From Bufo bufo (Eukaryota > Chordata > Amphibia > Anura > Bufonidae): a stretch of DNA of 64,000 bases. The stretch spans positions 163,004,666 through 163,068,665 of the forward strand of contig NC_053390.1 of assembly GCF_905171765.1 (NCBI RefSeq), in the 5' to 3' direction. Each line of letters opens with the position of its first letter. The stretch's first letter is position 1. Position numbers and translations under genes: made by a program. The notes under the pieces were generated by a model. The model saw only the letters and a program-made list of their open reading frames with translations. It was not told the DNA's origin and did no database searches. Shown one piece after another: positions 44,969 through 54,313 of the stretch.

Positions 44969-46207
44969 CTTATAGCCAGTGCTTTAAGTGGGCCAAAAGA
45001 GGTGCCGGTACTCTATTAGGCGCCGGTGCTCCCCCCCCCTGCACATCAGACCCCCCCATCACACACATATATATTAGTTCCTCTATGTACCAGTACAGTA
45101 CCCCCCCCACCACCGCACATTCGTTCCTCTCTGTACCAGTACCCCCCTGCACATCAGACCCCCCCCCCCCCTCCTCACACACATTAATTCCTCTCTGTAC
45201 CAGTACCCCCCTGCCAGGGGGGGGGGGGGTACTGGTACAGAGAGGAACTAATGTGTGTGGGGGGAGGGGGGGTGCCTGTCACTCACCAGTACTCTTCAGA
45301 AGTTGGATTCCAAAGCAAAGTCGATGTTCTTTGCTGCACCGTCCGACTCCTGACTCCAAGGAGGACCAGTCACTGGTCGCCGCACTGATCGCTCCTCAGT
45401 CACAGGCGCGCGGGAAGGAGTTGACGTCACCTAACGTGAGGTCAACTCCCTGCCTGCGCCAGCCTGAGCCGTACTCTGCAACGACCCGCCCCCCTCCACT
45501 AGCTGCCCAGCCAACGACATTAGGGAGGAGATACTGCCAGCTCTCCGCTGCGCTCCGGCAGGGCCGGCCTTAGGTGTCCAGGCGCCCTGTGCGAGCTAAC
45601 CTTGTGGCGCCCCCCCCCCCCCCAAAAAAAAACAAAAAAACACTGCTTGTTGCTGGCATCATGGCATAGGCTGGCTGACTATCCAACCAAGTAGTTACCA
45701 GCCCGCACACCCCAAAGGCCGGTGTAATGTTATACTTCCCTACTTCGTGAGATTTCCCTACCTTCGTCACTTCCGGTCGCACCGGACATGACGTGAGGAG
45801 GTGTGCAGCGCCGCGCAGGCGCACAATGACAGGTTAGGGAAGTTTCACAGCAGAGTGCGCATGCGCCAGGAGTCTCGCCGGCGGTTAGGGTAGGGAAAAA
45901 CTATGGGCCAGTGCGCAGGCGCAGTGATCGGATGGATGTTCTCAGCTGGACACCGGCCGACACTGCGCATGCACCGGGAGCCTCACCAGCGGTTAGGGAA
46001 GGGAAAAATTATGTACGGGTCAGTGCTTTTTCCCTACCCTAACCGCTGGTGAGGCTCCCAGCGCATGCGCAGTGTCGGCCGGTGTCCTGCTGAGAACATC
46101 CATCCGATCACCGCACCTGTGCACTGGCCCATAATTTTTCCCTACCCTAACCGCCGGCGAGGCTCCCAGCGCATGCGCACTCTGCTGTGAAATTTCCCTA
46201 ACCCGTC

Positions 46208-46545
46208 ATTGTGCGCAGTGCGCCCCCCCAATATAATAAACATTGGTGGCGCAGTGCGCCCCTCCCAACACTCCAGTATAATAAACATTGGTGGCGCAGT
46301 GCGCCCCCCCATCACCCCAGTATAATAAACATTGGTGGCACAGTGCGCCCCCCCTCAATATAATAAACATTGGTGGCGCAGTGGGCCCCCCCTCAATATA
46401 ATAAACATTGGTGGCGCAGTGGGCCCCCCCTCAATATAATAAACATTGGTGGCGCAGTGCGCCCCCCCTCAATATAATAATCATTGGTGGCGCAGTGGGC
46501 CCCCCCTCAATATAATAATCATTGGTGGCGCAGTGGGCAGTGCCA
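46208..46545 (+). repeat. Minisatellite, about 40 bp unit
   Basis: About eight units of AATATAATAAACATTGGTGG then CGCAGTG and a GCGCCCCCCC-type run. Inverted relatives of the unit (CCACAAACGTTTCTTATACT) occur at 46830-47035. Confidence 0.92.
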
Positions 46546-46547
46546 AT

Positions 46548-46800
46548 GAGGGTTAAAAAATAAAAATAATAATTAACTCACCTCCTCCAATTGATCGTCT
46601 TCTGTTCTTTCTTCATGACCTGTCAAAGGACCTGTGGTGACATCACTGTTAGCATCACATGATCCATCACCATGGTAATGGGTCATGTGATGAGCTCAGT
46701 GACGTCACCACAGGTCTTGAAGAAAACAGGAGAACGGCAGCTACGCGATCATCTGGAGGAGGTGAGTTAAATTTTTTTTATTATTTTTTAACCCTCACTG
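46548..46800. repeat. Inverted-repeat module shared with 11095-11400
   Basis: GGGTTAAAAAATAAAAAT and AATTAACTCACCT open the module, and AGGTGAGTTAAA with TTTTTTAACCCTC close it. Inside, GACCTGTGGTGACATCACTG and GACGTCACCACAGGTC form arms. The 11.1-11.4 kb copy has the same order of words in an unrelated host element. Confidence 0.75.
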
Positions 46801-46827
46801 GCACTTCCCACTGAGCCACCAATGTTT

Positions 46828-47040
46828 CTTATACTGGGGTGTTTGGGGGGGGAAAGCGCAACTGCCTACCAACGTTTCTTATACTGGGGTGTTGGGGGGG
46901 GGGGCGCACTGTGCCACAAACGTTTCTTATACTGAGGGGGGGGGTGGGGGCGCACTGCCTACCAACGTTTCTTATACTGGGGTGTTGGGGGGCGGGGGGG
47001 GCGCACTGTGCCACAAACGTTTCTTATACAAAAACAGGAG
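46828..47040. repeat. G-rich repeat units, inverted relatives of 46208-46545
   Basis: Four units of AACGTTTCTTATACTGGGGT with GGGGGGG and CGCACTG. A longer inverted pair on GGAGCTGCGATCAGCTGCA lies just downstream (47085-47165). Confidence 0.85.
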
Positions 47041-47635
47041 GCGGGTGCTGGAATCAAATAGCCGGCACCCGACCTCTGTGACAGGGAGCTGCGATCAGCT
47101 GCAATTAACCCCTCCAGTACCGCACCTGAAGGGTTAACTCAACTGCAGCTGATCGCAGCTCCCTGTCATAGAGGTTGGCTGTCGGCTATTTGATTCCAGC
47201 ACCCGCCTCCTGTTTTTGTATTCAGGTCAGTTATCTTCATTGGTGGCGCAGTGGCCACAGCCCCTCCCCTCCTCCTCCCGTCTCTCTTCTTATTGGCAGC
47301 GGCGGGGGCAGCAGGCAGGTCAGACAGGGGAGGAGGAACGAATCAGGTCAGACAGGGGAGGGCTAGATGGAGGGGGCGCCCCGAGGGAGAACACAAGTTC
47401 AGCCTCGCCTGCCGCATATTACATTGCGAGCTGTCGGCCGCCCAGCGCCCCTGTTACTATGGCGCCCTGTGCGGCCGCACAGCCCGCACACCCCAAAGGC
47501 CGGCCCTGCGCTCCGGTACCGGAAACCCACGTACTGGGCGCACGGAGAGGTGCTGGTACTCTCCAGGGCAATTTTTGGAAGTGGCGGTACTGAGTACCGC
47601 CGCGTTCCGGCCCACTTCAAGCACTGCTTATAGCG

Positions 47636-48160
47636 CTATTGTCACTGACATTCGTTGTGTGCTAATGACAGGTACATCAAACTTTGAAATTTCTACTTTA
47701 ATCAAGGACCGCGTTATTACATCTATTGTGCCTGCTTAATATGTTACTTGGCCTCTTGGAACAGGGGGTGCTTTGGCCTGCCACCTACATCCTCAAGTCT
47801 CTGGCATATTGACCGGACCCACTAAATTGGAATGAGTCCAGTCAGAGCTCAACTCATCAAGCTGTCCCTGTCTGTGTTGGAAATCATGCGCCTGTGACGT
47901 CCCTTTTTTTTTTTTTGGGACTAAAAGTAGCACAGACTACACTGTATTTTGTCACTTGTGCACCAACACAAATCATCTTCCATGTAACCACTTGGCTAAT
48001 GTATCTATACAGTGCCGATTAATGAAACTAGTCGGGACTGTGTTCCCTTACTGTATTACACTGTGTTTTGTGTTTTGAATTTTGTGTGAAACTTATTTAA
48101 TAGTTTTTGTTTATTTAATATTTAATAAAATTTTATTCTTTTGTTTTTATCCGCACACAG
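47636..48160 (+). other. Upstream region of the Harbinger transposase exon
   Basis: Probably Harbinger intron or 5' sequence. The last bases, TTTTGTTTTTATCCGCACACAG, form a good splice acceptor at 48160. No gene is seen. Confidence 0.35.
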
Positions 48161-48776
48161 GCTATATTGTAATGGATGTTCTACTGTTACAAAGGTATCT
48201 CAATCTACAATGTGGAAATATAATTATTCCCCGATTACGAAAAAAAAGACGTTTTCGAATCGAATTTACTTTATATTCAACACCGGTTGATAATTTTCTG
48301 CAAACCTTCAGATTAAATGAAGAAGCTTTTTTTGAACTTTATGACAAAATTAAACCGATCATAAACACATCAAATAGATCCCAAGCTATCAGTGGGAAAC
48401 TGAAACTATTAGCTGTGTTGCATTTTTTGGCCACTGGCAACTTCCAACACTGTATTGGTGGTCGTTTTGGATTCAGTCAGGCAACATTTTCCAGAATAGT
48501 CCACCAAGTTATAAAGGCTATTATTTCCGTGTGTAAAACATATATTCACTTTCCAAGGTCACCTGGGGAAACTTTAAAATTCAAAGAAGATCTCTTTCTC
48601 AAGGCTGGATTTCCAAACATAATATCATTAATAGACTGTACTCACGTTGCTCTTATACCACCAAGTGATGTTGAGATGATCTACCGCAATCGTAAAATGT
48701 TCCACTCTATTAATGTTCAAATGTGTTGTGGCCCCAATATGGAGATCACAGATGTTGTAGCCAAGTTTTCAGGAAG

Positions 48777-48781
48777 CACAC
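48777..48781. repeat. 5-bp target duplication, left (CACAC)
   Basis: CACAC immediately before the 5' LTR matches CACAC at 54110-54114 immediately after the 3' LTR, the length usual for Ty3/gypsy integrases. Confidence 0.9.
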
Positions 48782-49318
48782 TGTCACAGCCAGACAGCTG
48801 AGAAGCGCTCACAGGAGCTTCTCAGATCCTCCTCCTTGAATTTCTTTGTTTTGGTTTAGTTTCTCATCTCGTTAGTCTATCTCAGCTGTCATGCAGTCAG
48901 ACTGATCGCTACCCTTTAAGTTCCTCCCCATAATGCAGCAGTGTGCGGCTGATACAACTTCCTGGAGTGTGTGTGCATGCTGTTCCCAGTTCCCAGTTCC
49001 TAGTCGTCAGTCGTCTGCAGATAAGTGCTGTTTATGTATTTATGTTTTTGTCTTTTCTGGATCCAGGTGACCCTGACTCCCTCCGTGTCAGTGTAGGGAG
49101 CCGGTGGTCGTGTCCCTTCACTATTGTAGGGTCTTCAGGTAATAGATAGCCGAGGAACGTGGATATGCGGCCATCCACCTTTGGGGTGTTCGCATAGGCT
49201 GAGCAGTGAGGGAGAGCGGCAGCTCTATTGCAGGGGTCTCCCTTTGTTCCTTAGTTGTGGATCCAGAGAGACATTGTTTATATGGTATTGTCTTGTTTCC
49301 TGTACACCATCCGTGACA
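48782..49318 (+). repeat. 5' LTR
   Basis: Starts TGTCACAGCC and ends CCGTGACA, giving short TGTCA...TGACA inverted ends. A TATA-like CTTTAAG at 48914-48920 suggests initiation near 48945. The LTR is 537 bp against 544 for the 3' copy; the difference is one extra 7-bp CAGTCGT-type unit downstream. Confidence 0.95.
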
Positions 49319-49319
49319 T

Positions 49320-49329
49320 TATCAGCCGC
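49320..49329 (+). other. Candidate primer-binding site for self-priming
   Basis: TATCAGCCGC, starting two bases after the 5' LTR, is the exact complement of GCGGCTGATA at 48945-48954 inside the LTR. That is where transcription would begin about 30 bp after the TATA-like CTTTAAG. No tRNA-type TGG primer site follows the LTR. Tf1/sushi elements prime from the 5' end of their own RNA, and this arrangement fits. Confidence 0.5.
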
Positions 49330-49345
49330 CAAAACCGTCTCAAGC

Positions 49346-50236
49346 ATGGATCCGGTTTCACTTTTGGCTGAACGCCTCCAGGGTCTTTCATTGGAGGTAG
49401 CTGATCTCCGTAGGATTTTTTCTCCGTTTCAAGTGACCGGTTCAGCTTGCGTTCATGGAGTTTGTGCTGAGCCCAAGGTCTCGCTCCCGGATACGTTCTC
49501 TGGGGGTAGTGAGAATTTTGTGCGTTTTAAAGAGGCTTGCAAACTCCATTTTCGCCTTCTTCCCCATTCTTCTGGTGATGAAGAACGGAGGGTGGGGATC
49601 ATTGTATCGCTGCTCAGGGGTAACGCTCAGTCTTGGGCCTTTTCGCTACTGGAGGGGGCACGGCCCCTCTGCTCAGTAGATGAATTCTTTTTAGCCCTGG
49701 GTCAGATATATGATCCGGATCGTATTGCTCTGGCTGAGTCTAGACTACGTCTGTTATGCCAGGGTAAACAATCCGCAGAGATATACTGCTCCGAATTTCG
49801 GAGATGGGCAGCTGATACTGGTTGGAATGATGCTGCACTCCGAAGTCAATTTTGCCATGGTCTTTCAGAGGGATTGAAAGATGCATTTTCCTTTCATGAG
49901 AGGCCTATCTCCTTGGACTCTGCTATGTCTCAGGCCGTTCGTATTGACAGGCGTCTTAGAGAGAGACGAGAGATCTCTCCTTCCTGTCCTACTCAGTCTC
50001 GGAACAGTGCAGCGGTCTCATTCTGTGCGCAGGAGTCTCAGTCGCTGTCAGCCCCTTCTGAGCAGGAGCCCATGCAGCTGGGGTTGATTGCCTCTGACAA
50101 TAGAAGATTCAGCCCGCATGGGAGGGTTTGTTTTTGTTGTGGAGGTATAAATCATTTGGCAAATGTTTGTCCCTCAAGGAGATTCAGGCAGTTTTCTGGG
50201 AGTAATAAAGAGACAAAAAGGAAAAAAATCTTTTAA
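49346..50236 (+). CDS. Gag of the chromovirus
   Basis: 296 residues from ATG at 49346, chosen because it follows the leader closely and starts MDPVSLLAERLQGLS; an upstream in-frame ATG at 49181 lies in the LTR. Domains: N-terminal helical part, a capsid-like core (about residues 45-190, with the block containing VSLLRGNAQSWA) and a zinc knuckle CFCCGGINHLANVC (C-x2-C-x4-H-x4-C, near residue 265). Gag forms the particle that packages element RNA. It overlaps the protease frame by 74 bp, so a frameshift or decay step is needed to make Gag-Pol. Confidence 0.9.
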   Translation: MDPVSLLAERLQGLSLEVADLRRIFSPFQVTGSACVHGVCAEPKVSLPDTFSGGSENFVRFKEACKLHFRLLPHSSGDEERRVGIIVSLLRGNAQSWAFSLLEGARPLCSVDEFFLALGQIYDPDRIALAESRLRLLCQGKQSAEIYCSEFRRWAADTGWNDAALRSQFCHGLSEGLKDAFSFHERPISLDSAMSQAVRIDRRLRERREISPSCPTQSRNSAAVSFCAQESQSLSAPSEQEPMQLGLIASDNRRFSPHGRVCFCCGGINHLANVCPSRRFRQFSGSNKETKRKKIF

Positions 50237-50699
50237 AAATGTTCCGTCTGTTACTATTGGCAGGGTTGAGGCGGAAATTGAAGGTTTTCCGTTTGCTTGT
50301 AGTTCCCGTTTTGTCCTGCCTGCTAGGGTGGCGCTAGAGAGCAAGAGCATTTTTTGTGAGATTTTTGTGGATAGTGGAGCAGCTGTCAACCTCATTGATA
50401 ATCAATTTGCAATAACTCATGGTTTCCAGGTATGCACTTTGGGAAGGGATATTCCTGTTTTTGCTATTGATTCAGCTCCACTTTCTCAGAAATCATTAAA
50501 GGGCATAGTTCACAATATCCGTTTAATTGTGAGTGATGCTCATGTTGAGGATGTGTCATGTTTCGTCCTTAGCGGTTTGCCTACTCCTCTAGTGTTGGGG
50601 CTACCCTGGCTCACTAAACATAACCCCACCATTGATTGGCAAGCGAGGCAAATAAATGGTTGGAGTAACTTTTGCAGAGAGAATTGCCTCATATCATAA
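50163..50699 (+). CDS. Aspartic protease region of pol
   Basis: An open frame of 178 residues in the +1 frame relative to gag. IFVDSGAAVNLID carries the DSG catalytic motif, and LVLGLPWLTKHNP is the usual downstream block before RT. It would cut Gag-Pol into working proteins. The real entry point from gag is uncertain, so the start is the first ATG of the frame rather than a known boundary. It ends 28 bp into the RT frame, a likely mutation, because relatives carry protease and RT in one frame. Confidence 0.85.
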   Translation: MFVPQGDSGSFLGVIKRQKGKKSFKNVPSVTIGRVEAEIEGFPFACSSRFVLPARVALESKSIFCEIFVDSGAAVNLIDNQFAITHGFQVCTLGRDIPVFAIDSAPLSQKSLKGIVHNIRLIVSDAHVEDVSCFVLSGLPTPLVLGLPWLTKHNPTIDWQARQINGWSNFCRENCLIS

Positions 50700-53623
50700 C
50701 ATCTGTTTCTGAGGTTTCTACTAAGACTGTACCACCTTTCCTCTCTGAATTTTTGGAGGTCTTCTCTGAGAGTGGAGTTCAGGGTTTGCCTCCGCACAGG
50801 GAGTATGATTGCCCTATTAATCTCATCCCAGGCGCCAAGCTGCCTAAATCTCGTTTATACAATCTCTCCCAACCTGAGAGGGTCGCTATGCGGGCTTATA
50901 TCTCTGAGAGTTTGAGAAAAGGACACATACGACCCTCGAAGTCACCTGTTGCCGCTGGTTTTTTCTTTGTTAAGAAAAAAGATGGTTCTTTAAGACCTTG
51001 TCTGGATTTCAGGGAGCTGATAAGGATCACTATTCGTGATCCTTATCCGCTTCCTCTGATCCCGGACCTGTTTAACCAGGTTGTTGGGGCTAAAGTCTTT
51101 TCCAAATTAGACCTAAGAGGGGCATACAACCTGGTTAGGGTCAGAGAAGGAGACGAATGGAAGACTGCTTTCAATACCCCCGAGGGCCATTTTGAGAATT
51201 TGGTTATGCCTTTTGGTTTGATGAATGCCCCAGCCGTTTTTCAGCATTTCGTCAACAGCATTTTTTATCATTTAATGGGAAAATTTGTATTAGTGTATTT
51301 GGATGACATTTTGATTTTTTCTCCTGATTTCAAGACTCATAAGGAACACTTACGTCAGGTCTTGCTCATTCTGCGGGAGAATAAATTATATGCGAAACTG
51401 GAAAAATGTGTGTTTGCGGTTCCAGAAATTCAATTTCTGGGGTTTCTTGTCTCCGCTTCTGGTTTTCGCATGGACCCCGAGAAGGTCCGCGCTGTGCTTG
51501 AGTGGGAGCTTCCTGAGAACCAGAAGGCGCTGATGCGTTTTTTGGGCTTTGCCAATTATTACAGGAAATTTATTTTGAATTATTCCTCTGTTGTTAAACC
51601 ACTCACTGATATGACCAGAAAGGGGGTAGATTTTTCTTCCTGGTCGGTAGAGGCGCGTAAGGCCTTTTCTAATATCAAGGAGAGTTTTGCTTCCGCTCCC
51701 ATCCTAGTACAACCTGATATTTCGTTACCCTTCATAGTTGAGGTTGATGCTTCTGAGGTAGGGGTGGGTGCGGTCTTGTCTCAGGGTTCCTCTCCTGCCA
51801 AATGGCAACCGTGTGCCTTTTTCTCAAAGAAACTCTCCTCCGCAGAGAGAAATTATGATGTGGGAGATAGGGAATTGTTGGCCATCAAGTTGGCTTTTGA
51901 GGAATGGCGCCATTGGCTAGAGGGAGCCAGACACCCTATTACCGTGTTTACTGACCATAAAAATCTGGCCTATTTGGAGTCAGCCAAGCGTCTGAACCCG
52001 AGACAGGCCAGATGGTCTTTGTTCTTTTCAAGGTTTAATTTTGTTGTCACGTTCCGCCCTGGGGTTAAGAATGTGAAGGCAGATGCCCTGTCACGTTGTT
52101 TTCCAGGAGGTGGGAATTTTGAAGACCCGGGTCCCATTTTGGCTGAAGGTGTGGTGGTCTCTGCTCTTTTTCCTGAATTGGAGGCAGAGGTGCAGGCAGC
52201 CCAGTCAGAAGCTCCTGATCTTTGTCCTCCTGGGAGGTTGTTTGTGCCTCTCGCTTTGAGACACAAGATTTTTAAAGAACACCACGACACGGTCCTTGCT
52301 GGGCACCCGGGGGCAAGAGCCACACTGGATCTCATCGCTCGGAGATTCTGGTGGCCTGCGCTTCGTAAGTCGGTTGAGGGTTTTGTGGCAGCTTGCGAGA
52401 CTTGCGCTCGTGCCAAGGTCCCTCATTCACGGCCATCAGGTCCTCTCCTTCCTTTGCCCATTCCTTCCCGTCCTTGGACACATCTGTCCATGGACTTCAT
52501 AACGGACTTGCCTCGTTCCTCGGGGAAGTCTGTGATTCTGGTGGTGGTGGACCGTTTTAGCAAAATGGTGCATTTTATCCCTTTCCCTGGTTTGCCCAAT
52601 GCTAAGACGCTGGCGCAGGCATTTATTGACCACATTGTCAAATTGCATGGGATTCCTTCAGACATAGTCTCTGATAGGGGCACGCAGTTTGTTTCCAGAT
52701 TCTGGAAGGCTTTCTGTTCTCGCTTGGGGGTTCGGTTGTCATTCTCTTCTGCTTTCCATCCGCAGTCGAATGGCCAGACAGAGCGCGTCAATCAGAATCT
52801 GGAGACATATCTGCGCTGTTTTGTGGCGGAGAATCAGGAGGATTGGTGTTCTTTTTTGTCCCTTGCTGAGTTTGCTTTAAATAACCGTTGTCAGGAGTCC
52901 TCTGATAAGTCACCATTTTTTGGTGCATATGGGTTCCATCCGCAGTTTGGGACTTTCTCGGGAGAGGGCTCTTCTGGTTTGCCTGATGAGGACAGATTCT
53001 CCTCGTCTTTGTCATCTATTTGGCAAAAGATTCAGGATAATCTAAAGAGCATGAGTGAGAGATATAAGCGTGTGGCGGATAAGAGACGTGTGCCTGGTCC
53101 GGACCTGAATGTTGGTGATCTGGTGTGGTTGTCTACCAAGAATATCAAATTGAAGGTTCCCTCCTGGAAGTTGGGTCCTAGGTTTATTGGGCCTTACAAG
53201 ATCCTGTCTGTCATCAATCCTGTTGCCTACCGTCTTGATCTTCCTCAGACTTGGAAGATCCATAATGTTTTTCATAAGTCCTTATTGAAACCTTATGTTC
53301 AACCTATTGTACCCTCGCCTTTGCCTCCTCCTCCGATTATGGTTGATGGAAATCTTGAATTTCAGGTCTCTAGGATTGTGGATTCTCGTCTTGTCCGCGG
53401 TTCCCTCCAGTACCTCGTTCATTGGGAGGGTTATGGTCCTGAGGAGAGGATGTGGGTCCCAGTGACGGACATTAAGGCCTCTCGTCTCATCAGGGCTTTC
53501 CATAGGTCCCATCCTGAGAAGGTGGGCCCTGAGTGTCCGGAGTCCACTCCTAGAGGGAGGGGTACTGTCACAGCCAGACAGCTGAGAAGCGCTCACAGGA
53601 GCTTCTCAGATCCTCCTCCTTGA
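50672..53623 (+). CDS. Pol: reverse transcriptase, RNase H, integrase, chromodomain
   Basis: About 983 residues open. The listed start is TTG, not ATG, so translation must come from the upstream frame. RT: KLDLRGAYNL (Asp at 147) and VYLDDILIFS (YLDD at 209-212). RNase H: VEVDASEVGVGAVLSQ near 355. Integrase: an H-H-C-C zinc domain from about 535 (HHDTVLAGHPG, CETCARAK), then DDE acids in SMDFITDLP (about 606), SDRGTQF (about 667) and GQTERVNQ (about 700). Chromodomain: about 896-960 with LVHWEGYGPEERMWVP, which steers integration to chromatin. The last 19 residues are read from the 3' LTR. No internal stops; the catalytic residues are present, but the frame break upstream probably blocks Gag-Pol synthesis. 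Confidence 0.93.
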   Translation: MQRELPHIITSVSEVSTKTVPPFLSEFLEVFSESGVQGLPPHREYDCPINLIPGAKLPKSRLYNLSQPERVAMRAYISESLRKGHIRPSKSPVAAGFFFVKKKDGSLRPCLDFRELIRITIRDPYPLPLIPDLFNQVVGAKVFSKLDLRGAYNLVRVREGDEWKTAFNTPEGHFENLVMPFGLMNAPAVFQHFVNSIFYHLMGKFVLVYLDDILIFSPDFKTHKEHLRQVLLILRENKLYAKLEKCVFAVPEIQFLGFLVSASGFRMDPEKVRAVLEWELPENQKALMRFLGFANYYRKFILNYSSVVKPLTDMTRKGVDFSSWSVEARKAFSNIKESFASAPILVQPDISLPFIVEVDASEVGVGAVLSQGSSPAKWQPCAFFSKKLSSAERNYDVGDRELLAIKLAFEEWRHWLEGARHPITVFTDHKNLAYLESAKRLNPRQARWSLFFSRFNFVVTFRPGVKNVKADALSRCFPGGGNFEDPGPILAEGVVVSALFPELEAEVQAAQSEAPDLCPPGRLFVPLALRHKIFKEHHDTVLAGHPGARATLDLIARRFWWPALRKSVEGFVAACETCARAKVPHSRPSGPLLPLPIPSRPWTHLSMDFITDLPRSSGKSVILVVVDRFSKMVHFIPFPGLPNAKTLAQAFIDHIVKLHGIPSDIVSDRGTQFVSRFWKAFCSRLGVRLSFSSAFHPQSNGQTERVNQNLETYLRCFVAENQEDWCSFLSLAEFALNNRCQESSDKSPFFGAYGFHPQFGTFSGEGSSGLPDEDRFSSSLSSIWQKIQDNLKSMSERYKRVADKRRVPGPDLNVGDLVWLSTKNIKLKVPSWKLGPRFIGPYKILSVINPVAYRLDLPQTWKIHNVFHKSLLKPYVQPIVPSPLPPPPIMVDGNLEFQVSRIVDSRLVRGSLQYLVHWEGYGPEERMWVPVTDIKASRLIRAFHRSHPEKVGPECPESTPRGRGTVTARQLRSAHRSFSDPPP
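53552..53565 (+). other. Polypurine tract
   Basis: AGAGGGAGGGGTAC directly before the 3' LTR, the expected primer for plus-strand DNA synthesis. Confidence 0.75.
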
Positions 53624-54109
53624 ATTTCTTTGTTTTGGTTTAGTTTCTCATCTCGTTAGTCTATCTCAGCTGTCATGCAGTCAGACTGATCGCTACCCTT
53701 TAAGTTCCTCCCCATAATGCAGTAGTGTGCGGCTGATACAACTTCCTGGAGTGTGTGTGCATGCTGTTCCCAGTTCCCAGTTCCCAGTCGTCAGTCGTCA
53801 GTCGTCTGCAGATAAGTGCTGTTTATGTATTTATGTTTTTGTCTTTTCTGGATCCAGGTGACCCTGACTCCCTCCGTGTCAGTGTAGGGAGCCGGTGGTC
53901 GTGTCCCTTCACTATTGTAGGGTCTTCAGGTAATAGATAGCCGAGGAACGTGGATATGCGGCCATCCACCTTTGGGGTGTTCGCATAGGCTGAGCAGTGA
54001 GGGAGAGCGGCAGCTCTATTGCAGGGGTCTCCCTTTGTTCCTTAGTTGTGGATCCAGAGAGACATTGTTTATATGGTATTGTCTTGTTTCCTGTACACCA
54101 TCCGTGACA
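53566..54109 (+). repeat. 3' LTR
   Basis: 544 bp, TGTCACAGCC to CCGTGACA. Compared by eye with the 5' LTR it differs by GCAGTAG for GCAGCAG, one change in the AGTTCC repeat and one extra 7-bp unit. Confidence 0.95.
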
Positions 54110-54313
54110 CACACATGATGCATTTATCCTGCAAAATAGCTGTTTGGCACTAAATTCATGGATGGTGATTTTGGAAATGCCTTATTATTGGGTAATTTTT
54201 TAATATATTTTTCTTATTTTATCTTTTTACAATTTTTTTTAAATATATTTTTAAATTTACATTTTTTTTGCCTTTTTTATTGTAATTTTGTTTCTCAACA
54301 TATGTATCTAAAC

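Larger units (their letters stand above)
45559..47518. mobile_element. hAT-type element nested inside 44977-47626
   Basis: CAGGGCCGGCCTTAGGTGT and its partner ACCCCAAAGGCCGGCCCTG are flanked by a perfect 8-bp duplication CGCTCCGG (45551-45558, 47519-47526). The inside is largely minisatellite and inverted repeats (for example AGCGCATGCGC-containing arms at 45845-46205). It must be the younger of the two. Confidence 0.92.
44977..47626. mobile_element. hAT-type element, 2.65 kb, hosting a second hAT-type element
   Basis: Ends CAGTGCTTTAAGTGGGCC and GGCCCACTTCAAGCACTG are flanked by a perfect 8-bp duplication CTTATAGC (44969-44976, 47627-47634). Left-hand homopolymer blocks include CCCCCCC runs and TGTACCAGTACCCCCCTGC repeats (45040-45260). 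No transposase is recognisable; apparent open frames follow GC-rich low-complexity sequence. Confidence 0.9.
48782..54109 (+). mobile_element. Ty3/gypsy chromovirus LTR retrotransposon, nearly intact
   Basis: Two LTRs (48782-49318 and 53566-54109), a CACAC target duplication, gag, protease, reverse transcriptase, RNase H, integrase and a C-terminal chromodomain in that order. The LTRs differ by about two substitutions and a 7-bp length change by eye, so the insertion is recent. The purine tract AGAGGGAGGGG precedes the 3' LTR. It sits in sense orientation inside a Harbinger transposase exon. The chromodomain and order place it among chromoviruses, probably the Tf1/sushi-like vertebrate group. 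Confidence 0.95.

Noticed and set aside
45085..47739. GC-rich open frames of up to 162 residues
   Set aside because: They lie inside hAT-type elements made of homopolymers and minisatellites and match no transposase motif.
48082..48171. An upstream start for the Harbinger transposase at 48082
   Set aside because: The extra residues lie before a clear splice acceptor at 48160 and look like intron (poly-T, Phe-rich); the ATG at 48172 is preferred.
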